Source: Ensifer adhaerens
Lineage (GTDB): Bacteria; Pseudomonadota; Alphaproteobacteria; Rhizobiales; Rhizobiaceae
Length of the DNA: 64,000 bases
Reading direction: 5' to 3'
Assembly (NCBI RefSeq): GCF_002940685.1
Contig: NZ_PNFP01000004.1
Coordinates: 62,001-126,000 of the forward strand
Shown here: in pieces, positions 47,760-55,257 of the stretch
Position numbering within the stretch: the first letter of the stretch is position 1
Layout: every line of letters starts with the position of its first letter
The notes under the pieces: generated by a model
Told to the model about the DNA's origin: nothing
The model's input: only the letters and a program-made list of their open reading frames with translations
The model's database searches: none
Made by a program: the position numbers and the translations under genes

Positions 47760-48622
47760 CGGATCCTCAGGCCAAAACTCGCATTGCGCTCCCGGAGCAG
47801 CAACGGTTTCTCGCTGCGGATCGACTCCGGCAGGCGCTTGACCGCGCGCACGAACAGCCGCTGTGCCACGGACTTCTGAAAGTGCGCGGCAAGCTGCACG
47901 CCCCACGGCGCCCATTCCGCCTCGTCGATCACCTCGATGCCGCGCAGCTGGCGGGTGCTAGCGAGCGCCACGCAGCCGTCGATAAAGTTCTTGTTCTTGT
48001 CGAGCGTCAGGTCGAGCACCTTCGGCGGATTGTCGCGCCAGTCCTCGACGCTATAGGCGGTGATCGCCAGCACGTAATTGCGCGTTTCGGCCGGCAGCCA
48101 ATCGACCTCGAGAAACCGCTCCAGCCCGTTTTCGCCGGCATTGTAGGCCGCGGCGGCAAAGCCGAGATTGCCGTAGCGCGACTTGAGTTCGTTGAGATAT
48201 TCGGCCGACTTGCCGAGCGCCTCGACGGCATCGAAACTGTTGTTGAGGCCGCGCATCTTCGCCGTTCCCGGCATGAACTGCGCGATGCCTTCGGCGCCCT
48301 TGGGGCTGACGGCATTCGGCCGGAACAGGCTTTCGCGCCAGATCAGGCGGGCGAAGAAGGCCGCCGGCAGGTCGTTCACCGCCGCATAGTGGTCGATGAC
48401 GCCGCAGATGTCGCGGGCGAAATTCTCCTTGCTGATGCAGAGAGCTTTCTCAGGCTCGGTGGCCGAGCGTCCGGAATAGACGCATTTCGGTTGCGGGATG
48501 AGGTCGTCGATGCGGGCCGCGGCGGGAACCGCTGCGTATGTCGGAATGCTGGCGACCAGCGCCAGCGCCACTCTCGCGACACGTGCCCAGGCGCCCGATC
48601 TCAGCATCCGTCGAAGACCCAC
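47660..48622 (-). CDS. Lytic murein transglycosylase, SLT domain
   Basis: A 320-residue exported enzyme that cleaves peptidoglycan to 1,6-anhydro products. It has a signal peptide (RVARVALALVASIPTYAAV), then the SLT domain with catalytic glutamate in FARLIWRESLFRPNAVSPKGAEGIAQFMPGTA and the NAGENGLERFL motif. The C-terminal 110 residues after the SLT domain form an unassigned region ending LVFRN. Start MGLRRML at 48622, with MLRSG at 48607 as an alternative. Confidence 0.87.
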   Translation of the reverse strand: MGLRRMLRSGAWARVARVALALVASIPTYAAVPAAARIDDLIPQPKCVYSGRSATEPEKALCISKENFARDICGVIDHYAAVNDLPAAFFARLIWRESLFRPNAVSPKGAEGIAQFMPGTAKMRGLNNSFDAVEALGKSAEYLNELKSRYGNLGFAAAAYNAGENGLERFLEVDWLPAETRNYVLAITAYSVEDWRDNPPKVLDLTLDKNKNFIDGCVALASTRQLRGIEVIDEAEWAPWGVQLAAHFQKSVAQRLFVRAVKRLPESIRSEKPLLLRERNASFGLRIRYAARIGRETQTDANKLCATIRKSGGACLVFRN

Positions 48623-48712
48623 GTTACGGTTTTTCCAGAAACAGTCCCTGCGCGTTCATAGCATCTCCGGTCGTCTCGACAAACGGCCATTGTCGAGACG
48701 GATGTCGCTGGC

Positions 48713-49222
48713 TTAGCGCGGCGAACCTGTCGGAAGCACCAGTTGCATGAAGGTCAGGTCGAGCCAGCGTCCGAACTTCGTGCCGACCTCGCGCATACGG
48801 CCGGTATCCTCGAAGCCCAGCTGGGCATGAAGGCGGATCGATGCCGTGTTTTCCGACTCGATGCCGGCGATCATCACATGCTTGCCCAGCCGTTCGGCCT
48901 CGGCGATCAGCGCGATCATGAGTTGTCGGCCAATGCCGCCTCCGCGCCGATCCCTGTGCACGTAAACGGAATGCTCGACCGTGTGGCGATAGCCGTCGAA
49001 GGCGCGCCAGTCACCAAAAGAGGCATAGCCGATGACATCGCCTTCGTCGGAGACGGCCACGAGCACCGGATAGCTGGCGTCCGTACGGGCCTTCAGCCAG
49101 GCCGCTCGATTGGCGACATCGACCAGGGTCTCGTTCCAGATGGCGGTCGTGTTCGCCACCGCGTCGTTGTAGATCTCGCAAATGACTGGCAGATCGTTCT
49201 GGATGGCCGCCCGGATCAGCAT
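48713..49222 (-). CDS. PAT-type acetyltransferase (phosphinothricin / methionine sulfoximine)
   Basis: A 169-residue GNAT. It follows the phosphinothricin acetyltransferase pattern: IRAAIQNDLPVICEIYNDAVANTTAIWNE at the N terminus, YRHTVEHSVYVHRDRRGGGIGRQLM (acetyl-CoA site), and AGIESENTASIRLHAQLGFEDTGRMREVGTKFGRWLD near the end. Relatives acetylate phosphinothricin, methionine sulfoximine or methionine sulfone. GAGGAG precedes the ATG. It is divergent from an XRE-cupin regulator across 37 bases. Confidence 0.88.
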   Translation of the reverse strand: MLIRAAIQNDLPVICEIYNDAVANTTAIWNETLVDVANRAAWLKARTDASYPVLVAVSDEGDVIGYASFGDWRAFDGYRHTVEHSVYVHRDRRGGGIGRQLMIALIAEAERLGKHVMIAGIESENTASIRLHAQLGFEDTGRMREVGTKFGRWLDLTFMQLVLPTGSPR

Positions 49223-49259
49223 GCTTGCTCCTCGTATTCGTTCACTATATGACTACGTA

Positions 49260-49829
49260 ATGAATACTAAAGTAGACAGCCTCGATCAACGGCTCAGTGA
49301 ACGAATTCGTCTCGAAAGGGAGGCGCGCGGCTGGTCCCTGAGTGAGCTTTCGGAACGTTCCGGTGTCTCGCGCGCGATGATCCACAAGGTCGAGCGCGGG
49401 GACAGCAGCCCGACGGCGACCTTGCTTGCAAAGCTTGCGGGCGCCTTCGAGCTCACCATGTCCAGCCTGATCGCGCGCGCGGAAATGAGCCAGGGCAGGC
49501 TGTCGCGGCGGCAGGATCAGGCGGTGTGGCGCGATCCGCAGACCGGTTATCTCCGGCGCCACGTCTCGCCGATGTCGGATCTGCCGCTGGAGATCGTCGA
49601 GATCGAGCTTCCGGCGGGCGCGGAAGTACCGATCCCGGCTTCCGCCTACGCGCTGCATCGGCGGTGGATTTGGGCGAAAGAGGGTAGACTGGCCTTCGTG
49701 GAAGGCCCTGAGACCCATGTGCTCAAGGCGGGGGATTGCCTGGAGCTCGGCCCGCCGCAGGATTGCGTCTTCCGCAACACCGGCAGCGAGACCTGCATTT
49801 ATGCCGTCGTGCTGTTGCGGACGGGCTGA
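49260..49829 (+). CDS. XRE-family regulator with cupin domain
   Basis: A 189-residue protein with an N-terminal HTH_3 DNA-binding domain (RLEREARGWSLSELSERSGVSRAMIHKVERG, about residues 15-46) and a C-terminal cupin (about 105-188) that may bind a small effector. The short gap to the divergent acetyltransferase (49223-49259) includes TTCACTATATGACTACGTAATGAA, a likely operator and promoter overlap. The pair forms a self-contained regulated module. Confidence 0.83.
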   Translation: MNTKVDSLDQRLSERIRLEREARGWSLSELSERSGVSRAMIHKVERGDSSPTATLLAKLAGAFELTMSSLIARAEMSQGRLSRRQDQAVWRDPQTGYLRRHVSPMSDLPLEIVEIELPAGAEVPIPASAYALHRRWIWAKEGRLAFVEGPETHVLKAGDCLELGPPQDCVFRNTGSETCIYAVVLLRTG

Positions 49830-49831
49830 GC

Positions 49832-50635
49832 TTAGCGGTCGAGCTCGGCGATTGCGATCCGGGCCATGGTGAGGTCGCTCTCGACGCCGAAATCGTCATC
49901 GTCTTCCAGGAACCAGGCCGCGGAAAGCCCGGCATAGGCCAGCACCCAGTTGAGGATACGGCGCGGGGCGAGACCGGTTTCCTCGGCGACGACGGGCAGG
50001 TGCCGTTGCAGGCGGCCCGGAGCCGTGACCACAGGCAGTTCCGGATTGCAGAAGAGATTGGCGTAGTCGTATCCGCGATCGCCGACAACTCGTTTCGGGT
50101 CGATCGCCAACCAGCCACGTTCGCCGAAATCGAGAATGTTGGCGTGATGCACGTCGCCGTGCAGCACGACGGGTGGCTCGGGATCGGCGAGCAGAGTTCG
50201 CGCCGCATCGAGTGCGCGCGCAAACAGTCCGCCTTGAGCCGGAGCAGCCGTTTCGAGGGAGGCGAACCACTTGTCGAGCGGGACGAGGTCCGCAGGAATC
50301 GGTGTCGAACGTGGCGCGTGTAGCTCTGCGACCGCGCGGCAGATGATGCGCGTTACCGCTTCGTCGCTTCCCGTCATTGCCATGTGGAACAGGTTGCGCT
50401 GGCTGTCGGTACGCTCCATCAGGACAGCGTCCGTGTCCCATTCATAAACTTTCGCCGCGCCCTGGCCGTTCCAATACACCATCGGCAGGCGACCAAACTT
50501 CTCTTCGGGATCCTGTGCGACCTTCAGCATCGCCAACTGGTTACGATAGCGAACAGGATAGAGATGGCTGGAGGGCGTGACGATAACCTCGCCATCGGCG
50601 TGCAATGACCATTTTTCGAAGTAAGGCTGAAACAT
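49832..50635 (-). CDS. APH(6)-like aminoglycoside/hydroxyurea kinase family protein
   Basis: A 267-residue kinase of the APH(6)/hydroxyurea-resistance family. The N-lobe (VTPSSHLYPVRYRNQLAMLKVA, then MVYWNGQGAAKVYEWDTDAVLMER) matches the streptomycin 6-phosphotransferase type. The catalytic loop HGDVHHANIL begins at H159, with the metal-binding IDPKRVVGDRGYD after it. Its stop lies two bases past the convergent XRE gene's stop. The start at 50635 is the first ATG of the domain; the upstream frame is not homologous. Intrinsic streptomycin tolerance is possible but unproven. Confidence 0.85.
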   Translation of the reverse strand: MFQPYFEKWSLHADGEVIVTPSSHLYPVRYRNQLAMLKVAQDPEEKFGRLPMVYWNGQGAAKVYEWDTDAVLMERTDSQRNLFHMAMTGSDEAVTRIICRAVAELHAPRSTPIPADLVPLDKWFASLETAAPAQGGLFARALDAARTLLADPEPPVVLHGDVHHANILDFGERGWLAIDPKRVVGDRGYDYANLFCNPELPVVTAPGRLQRHLPVVAEETGLAPRRILNWVLAYAGLSAAWFLEDDDDFGVESDLTMARIAIAELDR

Positions 50636-50794
50636 AGAGAGAAATTTTCCGAGGCGGGTTCCGTCGGACGACGGAGCTCTTGGCCATGTGGGTTTCACGA
50701 TGTTCCCGTTCAAGGGGCTGGAGGCGGGGGCGTGTTCACCGCACGGTTGCGCGGCGGTCGAGGTGGAAAGAACCGGGTCCGCCATGGTGCGGGC

Positions 50795-50913
50795 AAAAAA
50801 AGAGGGCCTCAAGAAAACTTGGGCCCTTGTAGTTGTGAAGGTAATGAGAACCTCCAGAGGGGAACAGCTAATGCGGTGGCGGGGAGGAGAAGCCACCAAG
50901 AATGCATCAGCTG
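50795..50913 (-). ncRNA. AbcR-type (alpha-r15) small RNA, promoter-distal copy
   Basis: Minus strand, about 119 nt. It ends in the hairpin GGGCCCAAG...CTTGAGGCCC followed by TCTTTTTTT. An unpaired CTCCTCCC anti-Shine-Dalgarno-like stretch and TTCCCCTCTGGAGGTT match the AbcR seed regions. It has its own promoter, TTGAAA-N17-CATATT (50943-50948 and 50920-50925). AbcR RNAs repress ABC-transporter mRNAs by base pairing with Hfq. Confidence 0.82.
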
Positions 50914-50919
50914 CATTTT

Positions 50920-50948
50920 AATATGGGAAGCGAAGTATCGGCTTTCAA
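50920..50948 (-). promoter_or_regulatory. Promoter of the distal AbcR copy
   Basis: On the minus strand: -35 TTGAAA at 50943-50948, 17-base spacer, -10 CATATT at 50920-50925. Transcription should begin near 50913. Confidence 0.7.
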
Positions 50949-50995
50949 TAGCCGGCTGTGATTTTCGTCACGGTTCGCCTGTATCTAACAGTAGA

Positions 50996-51116
50996 CAAAA
51001 AAAGAGGGCCACAAGATGACTTGGGCCCTTATAAGTTGTGAAGGTAATTAAACCTCCAGAGGGGAACAGCTGCTGCGGTGGCACTGGGAGGAGAAGCCAC
51101 CAAAGATGCATCAGCT
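50996..51116 (-). ncRNA. AbcR-type (alpha-r15) small RNA, promoter-proximal copy
   Basis: Minus strand, about 121 nt, tandem with the other copy and nearly the same sequence. It ends GGGCCCAAG...CTTGTGGCCC followed by TCTTTTTTT. It shares the CTCCTCCC and TTCCCCTCTGGAGG single-stranded segments and the conserved 5' AGCTGATGCAT. The two copies differ mainly in loops. In S. meliloti the tandem pair AbcR1/AbcR2 lies next to lsrB, as here; which copy is which is not decided from sequence alone. Confidence 0.85.
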
Positions 51117-51122
51117 GAGTTT

Positions 51123-51151
51123 GGTATGCTGCTTTTTTGGGCGCGCAACAA
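51123..51151 (-). promoter_or_regulatory. Promoter of the proximal AbcR copy
   Basis: On the minus strand: -35 TTGTTG at 51146-51151, 17-base spacer, -10 CATACC at 51123-51128. The adjacent LysR regulator LsrB/VtlR is known to activate an AbcR gene in relatives, so a LysR site upstream (51152-51210) is plausible. Confidence 0.65.
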
Positions 51152-51214
51152 TCATTTTCTGTGCATGACAGCCATGCCATGCGCGCATCCCTGCCTATTT
51201 CTGCATCGCACAAT

Positions 51215-51246
51215 AAAAATGCGCCGCACAACAAAGGCGGCGCATT
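51215..51246 (-). terminator. Terminator of lsrB
   Basis: AATGCGCCGC (51219-51228) pairs with GCGGCGCATT (51237-51246); on the minus strand it is followed by TTTTATT. Confidence 0.82.
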
Positions 51247-51323
51247 CGTGATATCACAGTAAAAACAGACAGTTGGTGGCTTTTCGGAGAAATGCTCAGA
51301 AAATGAGCATTCGCCAGAGTGGC

Positions 51324-52232
51324 CTAGAAGTTCCAGTTCCGGGCCTTGGCGACGATGTAGTCGCGGAAGACCTTGAGCTTGGCGGCGTTCTTCATCTCGT
51401 CCGGATAGCAGAAATAGGTATCGAACGACGGGATGTCGGCGCTGATCGGCAACTGGATGAGTCCCGGGTCGCGGCCGACGATATAGTCGGGCAGCATGGC
51501 GACGCCGATGCCGAGCAGGCAGGCGCGCTTGATCGATGTCTGGCTGTTGATCTGCAGATGCGAGATGCGCGGATTGTCGGAATCGCGGCCGGCGATTTCG
51601 AGCCAGTTCACGTCGAGCAGATAGTTCGGCGCCGGCTCGCCGAAGGTGATGATGCGGTGGTTGTCGAGGTCCTCGACCGATTGCGGCTCGCCATATTTGT
51701 TGATGTAGGAGGGCGCGGCGTAGACGTGCATGTGCACGGTAAACAGCTTGCGCTGGATGAGATCCGACTGTTGCGGCTGGCGCAGGCGGATCGCACAGTC
51801 TGCGTGGCGCATGTTCACGTCCAGTTCCTCGTTGTCGAGGATGAGCTGAACCTGCACATCCGGGTGCAGCGACATGAATTCCTGGATCTTGTCGGTGAGC
51901 CAGCCCTGGCCGAGACCGACCGTGGTGGTGATGCGCAGCTTGCCGCTCGGCTTGTCGGTGGTCTCGCTGAGCTGGACCTTGACGCTTTCGAGCTTCATCA
52001 GCACTTCATGCGCGGTGCGGTAGAGGATCTCGCCCTGTTCGGTGAGGATCAGGCCGCGCGCATGGCGGTGGAACAGCTTGATGCCGACATCCTGCTCCAG
52101 CGAGCTCACCTGCCGGCTGATCGCAGACTGCGAAAGATGAAGCTTGTCTGCCGCATGGGTGAACGACCCAGCCTCCGCCGCCGCGTGAAAGATGCGCAGT
52201 TTGTCCCAGTCCAGCGACATGAAGTCCCCCAT
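51324..52232 (-). CDS. lsrB: LysR-family regulator LsrB (VtlR)
   Basis: A 302-residue LysR regulator. HTH: LRIFHAAAEAGSFTHAADKLHLSQSAISRQVSSLEQD. In S. meliloti LsrB controls lipopolysaccharide and oxidative-stress genes, and the Brucella orthologue VtlR controls an AbcR sRNA. Cysteines at 146, 238 and 275 (numbered from MGDF) lie in the effector domain; cysteines there are reported to be redox-active in S. meliloti. The start at 52232 gives this numbering, though GGGGGA before the ATG four codons later also suits initiation. Flanked by trxB and the AbcR pair. Confidence 0.88.
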   Translation of the reverse strand: MGDFMSLDWDKLRIFHAAAEAGSFTHAADKLHLSQSAISRQVSSLEQDVGIKLFHRHARGLILTEQGEILYRTAHEVLMKLESVKVQLSETTDKPSGKLRITTTVGLGQGWLTDKIQEFMSLHPDVQVQLILDNEELDVNMRHADCAIRLRQPQQSDLIQRKLFTVHMHVYAAPSYINKYGEPQSVEDLDNHRIITFGEPAPNYLLDVNWLEIAGRDSDNPRISHLQINSQTSIKRACLLGIGVAMLPDYIVGRDPGLIQLPISADIPSFDTYFCYPDEMKNAAKLKVFRDYIVAKARNWNF

Positions 52233-52336
52233 ATGAAACCACTCCGGGAGACGGGGCTTTGTCTTCCGGGCGTGGCTGATGCATCTGTTCCCACACGGGC
52301 GAGGTGCCTGAGCGGCACCACCCCGATTCGCAGCTT

Positions 52337-53311
52337 CTATTCGGCTGCAATTGCGACGGGCATATGACCCGCCAGGTATTTCTCGGCCTCGAGCGCCGCC
52401 ATGCAGCCCATGCCGGCGGCCGTAACCGCTTGACGGTAAATGTCGTCCGTCACGTCACCTGCGGCAAAAACGCCGGGCACGTCGGTCGCCGTCGAATCGG
52501 CCGCGGTCCACAGATAGCCGTTGGACTTCTGCCGAAGCTTGCCTTTGAAAAGCTCGACCGCCGGCGCATGGCCGATCGCGACGAACACGCCGTCGGTGAC
52601 CATGTCGGAGGTTTCGCCGGTCTTGGTGTTGCGCAGCTTCACGCCGTTGACCGAAGCGGGCATCGGCGGCTTGGCCGGAGCGCCCAGATATTCGATGACC
52701 TCGTGGTCCCAGATCACCTTGACGTTCGGTTTGGCGAACAGGCGCTCCTGCAGGATCTTCTCGGCACGGAAGGAATCGCGGCGATGAACGACCGTGACCG
52801 TCTTGGCGAGATTGGCGAGGTACAGAGCCTCTTCCACGGCCGAGTTGCCGCCGCCGACGACGATCACGTCCTTGTTGCGATAGAAGAAGCCGTCGCAGGT
52901 GGCACAGGCCGAGACGCCGAAGCCCATGAAGGTCGGCTCTGTCTCGATGCCGAGCCACTTGGCCTTCGCGCCGGTGGCGATGATGAGCGCGTCCGCCGTC
53001 CAGTCCGTACCGCTATCGGTCTTGATACGGAACGGACGGACCGACAGGTCGACATCGGTGACGAGGTCGTTGACGATCTCGGCGCCGACATGGGTCGCCT
53101 GCTTCAGCATCTGTTCCATCATCCACGGGCCCTGGACCGGATCGGCATAGCCCGGGTAATTTTCGACGTCCGTGGTGATCATCAACTGGCCGCCCTGTTC
53201 CATGCCGGCAATCAGCACTGGCTCGAGCATGGCGCGCGCCGTGTAGATGGCAGCCGTATAGCCAGCCGGGCCGGAGCCGATGATCAGCACTTTCACGTGA
53301 CGGGCAGTCAT
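52337..53311 (-). CDS. trxB: Thioredoxin reductase
   Basis: A 324-residue FAD/NADPH enzyme that reduces thioredoxin. N-terminal FAD motif GSGPAGYTAAIYTARA; redox disulfide C136-A-T-C139 followed by D140 (CATCDGFFY); NADPH motif GGGNSAVEEAL; and the C-terminal AGDVTDDIYRQAVTAAGMGCMAA. Full family length. The same-strand lsrB starts about 100 bases downstream, consistent with redox control. Confidence 0.96.
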   Translation of the reverse strand: MTARHVKVLIIGSGPAGYTAAIYTARAMLEPVLIAGMEQGGQLMITTDVENYPGYADPVQGPWMMEQMLKQATHVGAEIVNDLVTDVDLSVRPFRIKTDSGTDWTADALIIATGAKAKWLGIETEPTFMGFGVSACATCDGFFYRNKDVIVVGGGNSAVEEALYLANLAKTVTVVHRRDSFRAEKILQERLFAKPNVKVIWDHEVIEYLGAPAKPPMPASVNGVKLRNTKTGETSDMVTDGVFVAIGHAPAVELFKGKLRQKSNGYLWTAADSTATDVPGVFAAGDVTDDIYRQAVTAAGMGCMAALEAEKYLAGHMPVAIAAE

Positions 53312-53948
53312 AGTCTTGTCCTTCGCTCACGGGGAGAGGAAACGCTCTCGTCCGATTCCATTGCGTCAATGGGAAATAGTTCCATAGTTTAGGTATTCCC
53401 TACCACGACTTTCAAGGGCGTCCGCCCTGATACACACAAGTGCTTGAGCGCCGAGCCCAGTTTTGCCACCAGATGACGCGTTTGTGCACCACGTTCGGCA
53501 ATCGGTTCCGTTTTGCCGAGCCACGCGCCGTAACCGTTGCCGCAGCGCCGCAGCGGGCCGCTTCTGGCGGTGGCGGATGATTTTTGCGGCCCGCTGGGCA
53601 CGGGCCATGCCATTTTCCCGCGAATAGTCGGCGGGACTGCTTGTTGTCCAGCGGGTTTGGCGATATTTCACGCGGATTCACTTTGCTGGAGAAGCATATG
53701 GGGTTGAATGCCGGCCGTGCTTGGTTCCACTGCGAACGCACTGCGCTCGGCCACGCACCGACTGGGGACGACCTTGCCCTCGAAGAGCGCGCCTTGCCGA
53801 GAATCTCGACCGAGATGATCGCGGCTGCGCCGGGATAGGGACGCATCAGTCGACGTGCCCGCCATCGGAGCAACCTCACCATCAGCAGACACAGGTTTTC
53901 GACTTTGCCCTCGCGCACAAAGTCACCACGCAAAAAGGACGAACGTTC
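53312..53948. other. Intergenic region between trxB and lrp
   Basis: 637 bases between divergent genes. It holds an 11-bp inverted repeat with a 24-base loop (CAGCGGGCCGC at 53551-53561 with GCGGCCCGCTG at 53586-53596) and a small open frame at 53698-53838. No tRNA or riboswitch was seen. Confidence 0.5.
53698..53838 (+). CDS. Possible small protein
   Basis: A 46-residue frame, MGLNAGRAWFHCERTALGHAP and onward, preceded by GGAGAAGC at good spacing. Codon use is not obviously coding, and no homologue is recognised. Listed only because of the ribosome-binding site and the long unassigned region around it. Confidence 0.28.
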   Translation: MGLNAGRAWFHCERTALGHAPTGDDLALEERALPRISTEMIAAAPG

Positions 53949-54419
53949 ATGACGAAACAAGTCGAGCTCGACGCAATCGATCTCAAGATCCTTCGCGAGC
54001 TCCAGCGTGATGGCCGGATGACCAATGTCGATCTCGCCCAAAGGGTCGGCATCTCCGCGCCGCCGTGCCTGCGCCGTGTACGCAAGCTCGAAGAGACCGG
54101 GGTCATCAAGGGCTACCACGCGCTCCTGAACGCACCGGCCCTCGGCTTCGATCTCGTCGCTTTCTGCATGGTCGGCCTGAAGCGCCAGTCGGAGGCCGAT
54201 CTCAAGGCTTTCGCGGCCGCGACCGCCGAATGGCAGATCGTCCGGCAGGCCTGGACGGTTTCCGGCGAAAGCGACTTCCTCTTGCATTGTGTCGCCGAGA
54301 ACCTGACGACTTTCCAGGATTTCGTCATCGAGGTGCTGACGGCCAACGAACGGGTCGACACGGTGCGCACGATGCTGACCATTCGCCAGGTCAAGGACAT
54401 CGGCCTCGTTCAGATCTGA
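53949..54419 (+). CDS. lrp: Lrp/AsnC-family regulator
   Basis: A 156-residue regulator. N-terminal HTH: LDAIDLKILRELQRDGRMTNVDLAQRVGIS; C-terminal RAM domain: IVRQAWTVSGESDFLLHCVAENL. It begins the operon with lpsC, whose start is nine bases past its stop; in S. meliloti the gene linked to the lps core cluster is called lrp. AAAGGAC precedes the ATG. The frame continues upstream but without homology. Confidence 0.9.
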   Translation: MTKQVELDAIDLKILRELQRDGRMTNVDLAQRVGISAPPCLRRVRKLEETGVIKGYHALLNAPALGFDLVAFCMVGLKRQSEADLKAFAAATAEWQIVRQAWTVSGESDFLLHCVAENLTTFQDFVIEVLTANERVDTVRTMLTIRQVKDIGLVQI

Positions 54420-54428
54420 GGCCCGCCC

Positions 54429-55250
54429 ATGAGCAAGCTGCCGCTGTCCGCCTTCATCATCTGCCAGAACGAAGAAGCCTATCTCGGCAATTGCATCGAG
54501 AGCCTCGAGCAATGCGCGGAAATCGTCATCGTCGATTCCGGTTCGACCGACGGGACGCCGGCGCTCGTCCAGTCCTATATCGACAAGGGCTGGCCGATCC
54601 GCTTCCTCCATGAACCCTGGCGCGGCTACGCCGGCCAGAAGCAGTTCGCCCTCGATCAGTGCACGCAGCCCTGGTGTTTCAACATCGATTCCGACGAGCG
54701 TCTCGATGAACCGCTGAAGGCATTGCTGCCGTCGTTGCTCGATGCCCCGGCGGAGACGGTCGGCTGGCGCGTTGCGCGCAGGCCCTACCTCATCGGCTAT
54801 GGCTATACGCCGGAGCGGGCGCATGAACGGCGGAACCTCCGGTTGATCCGCCAGGGCAGGGGTCGCTACGACCTCAATCAGAAGGTCCATGAGGGGATCG
54901 TGCCGGACGGCGCCGTCGGGGCGGCAGCCAAGGGAAGTCTGCTGCACTATCGGCCGCTGGTCATCGACGAGCAAATCCTCAAGGAAAACAAGTATTCGAC
55001 GCTCAAGGCCGACCAGCAGTTTGCCGCCGGCAAGTCCGCGCGCCCCTACAAGATGCTGTTCAGCCCGCCGCTCTATTTTCTGCGGCTCTACTTCCGCAAC
55101 GGCCTGTGGCGCTGCGGTTTTCCAGGTTTCATTGAGGCGATGACGGGAGCAGTGTACGCTTTCCTCACCGCCGCCAAGATCTATCAGAGGCACGCGCTGA
55201 AACGCCGTCCGAACCATGACGACATGGATCGGCGGCAGAACCAGCGGTGA
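54429..55250 (+). CDS. lpsC: Lipopolysaccharide core glycosyltransferase (GT2), LpsC type
   Basis: A 273-residue GT-A glycosyltransferase of the WaaE/KdtX-like group. Sugar-nucleotide site: IVDSGSTDGT; metal-binding DxD-like motif NIDSDERLDEP; acceptor region HERRNLRLIRQGRGRYDLNQKVHEG. A short hydrophobic segment near the C terminus may contact the membrane. It adds a sugar to the LPS core in the S. meliloti system. Same direction and tightly spaced with lrp before it and a GT4 gene after it. Confidence 0.85.
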   Translation: MSKLPLSAFIICQNEEAYLGNCIESLEQCAEIVIVDSGSTDGTPALVQSYIDKGWPIRFLHEPWRGYAGQKQFALDQCTQPWCFNIDSDERLDEPLKALLPSLLDAPAETVGWRVARRPYLIGYGYTPERAHERRNLRLIRQGRGRYDLNQKVHEGIVPDGAVGAAAKGSLLHYRPLVIDEQILKENKYSTLKADQQFAAGKSARPYKMLFSPPLYFLRLYFRNGLWRCGFPGFIEAMTGAVYAFLTAAKIYQRHALKRRPNHDDMDRRQNQR

Positions 55251-55257
55251 GATTTCC

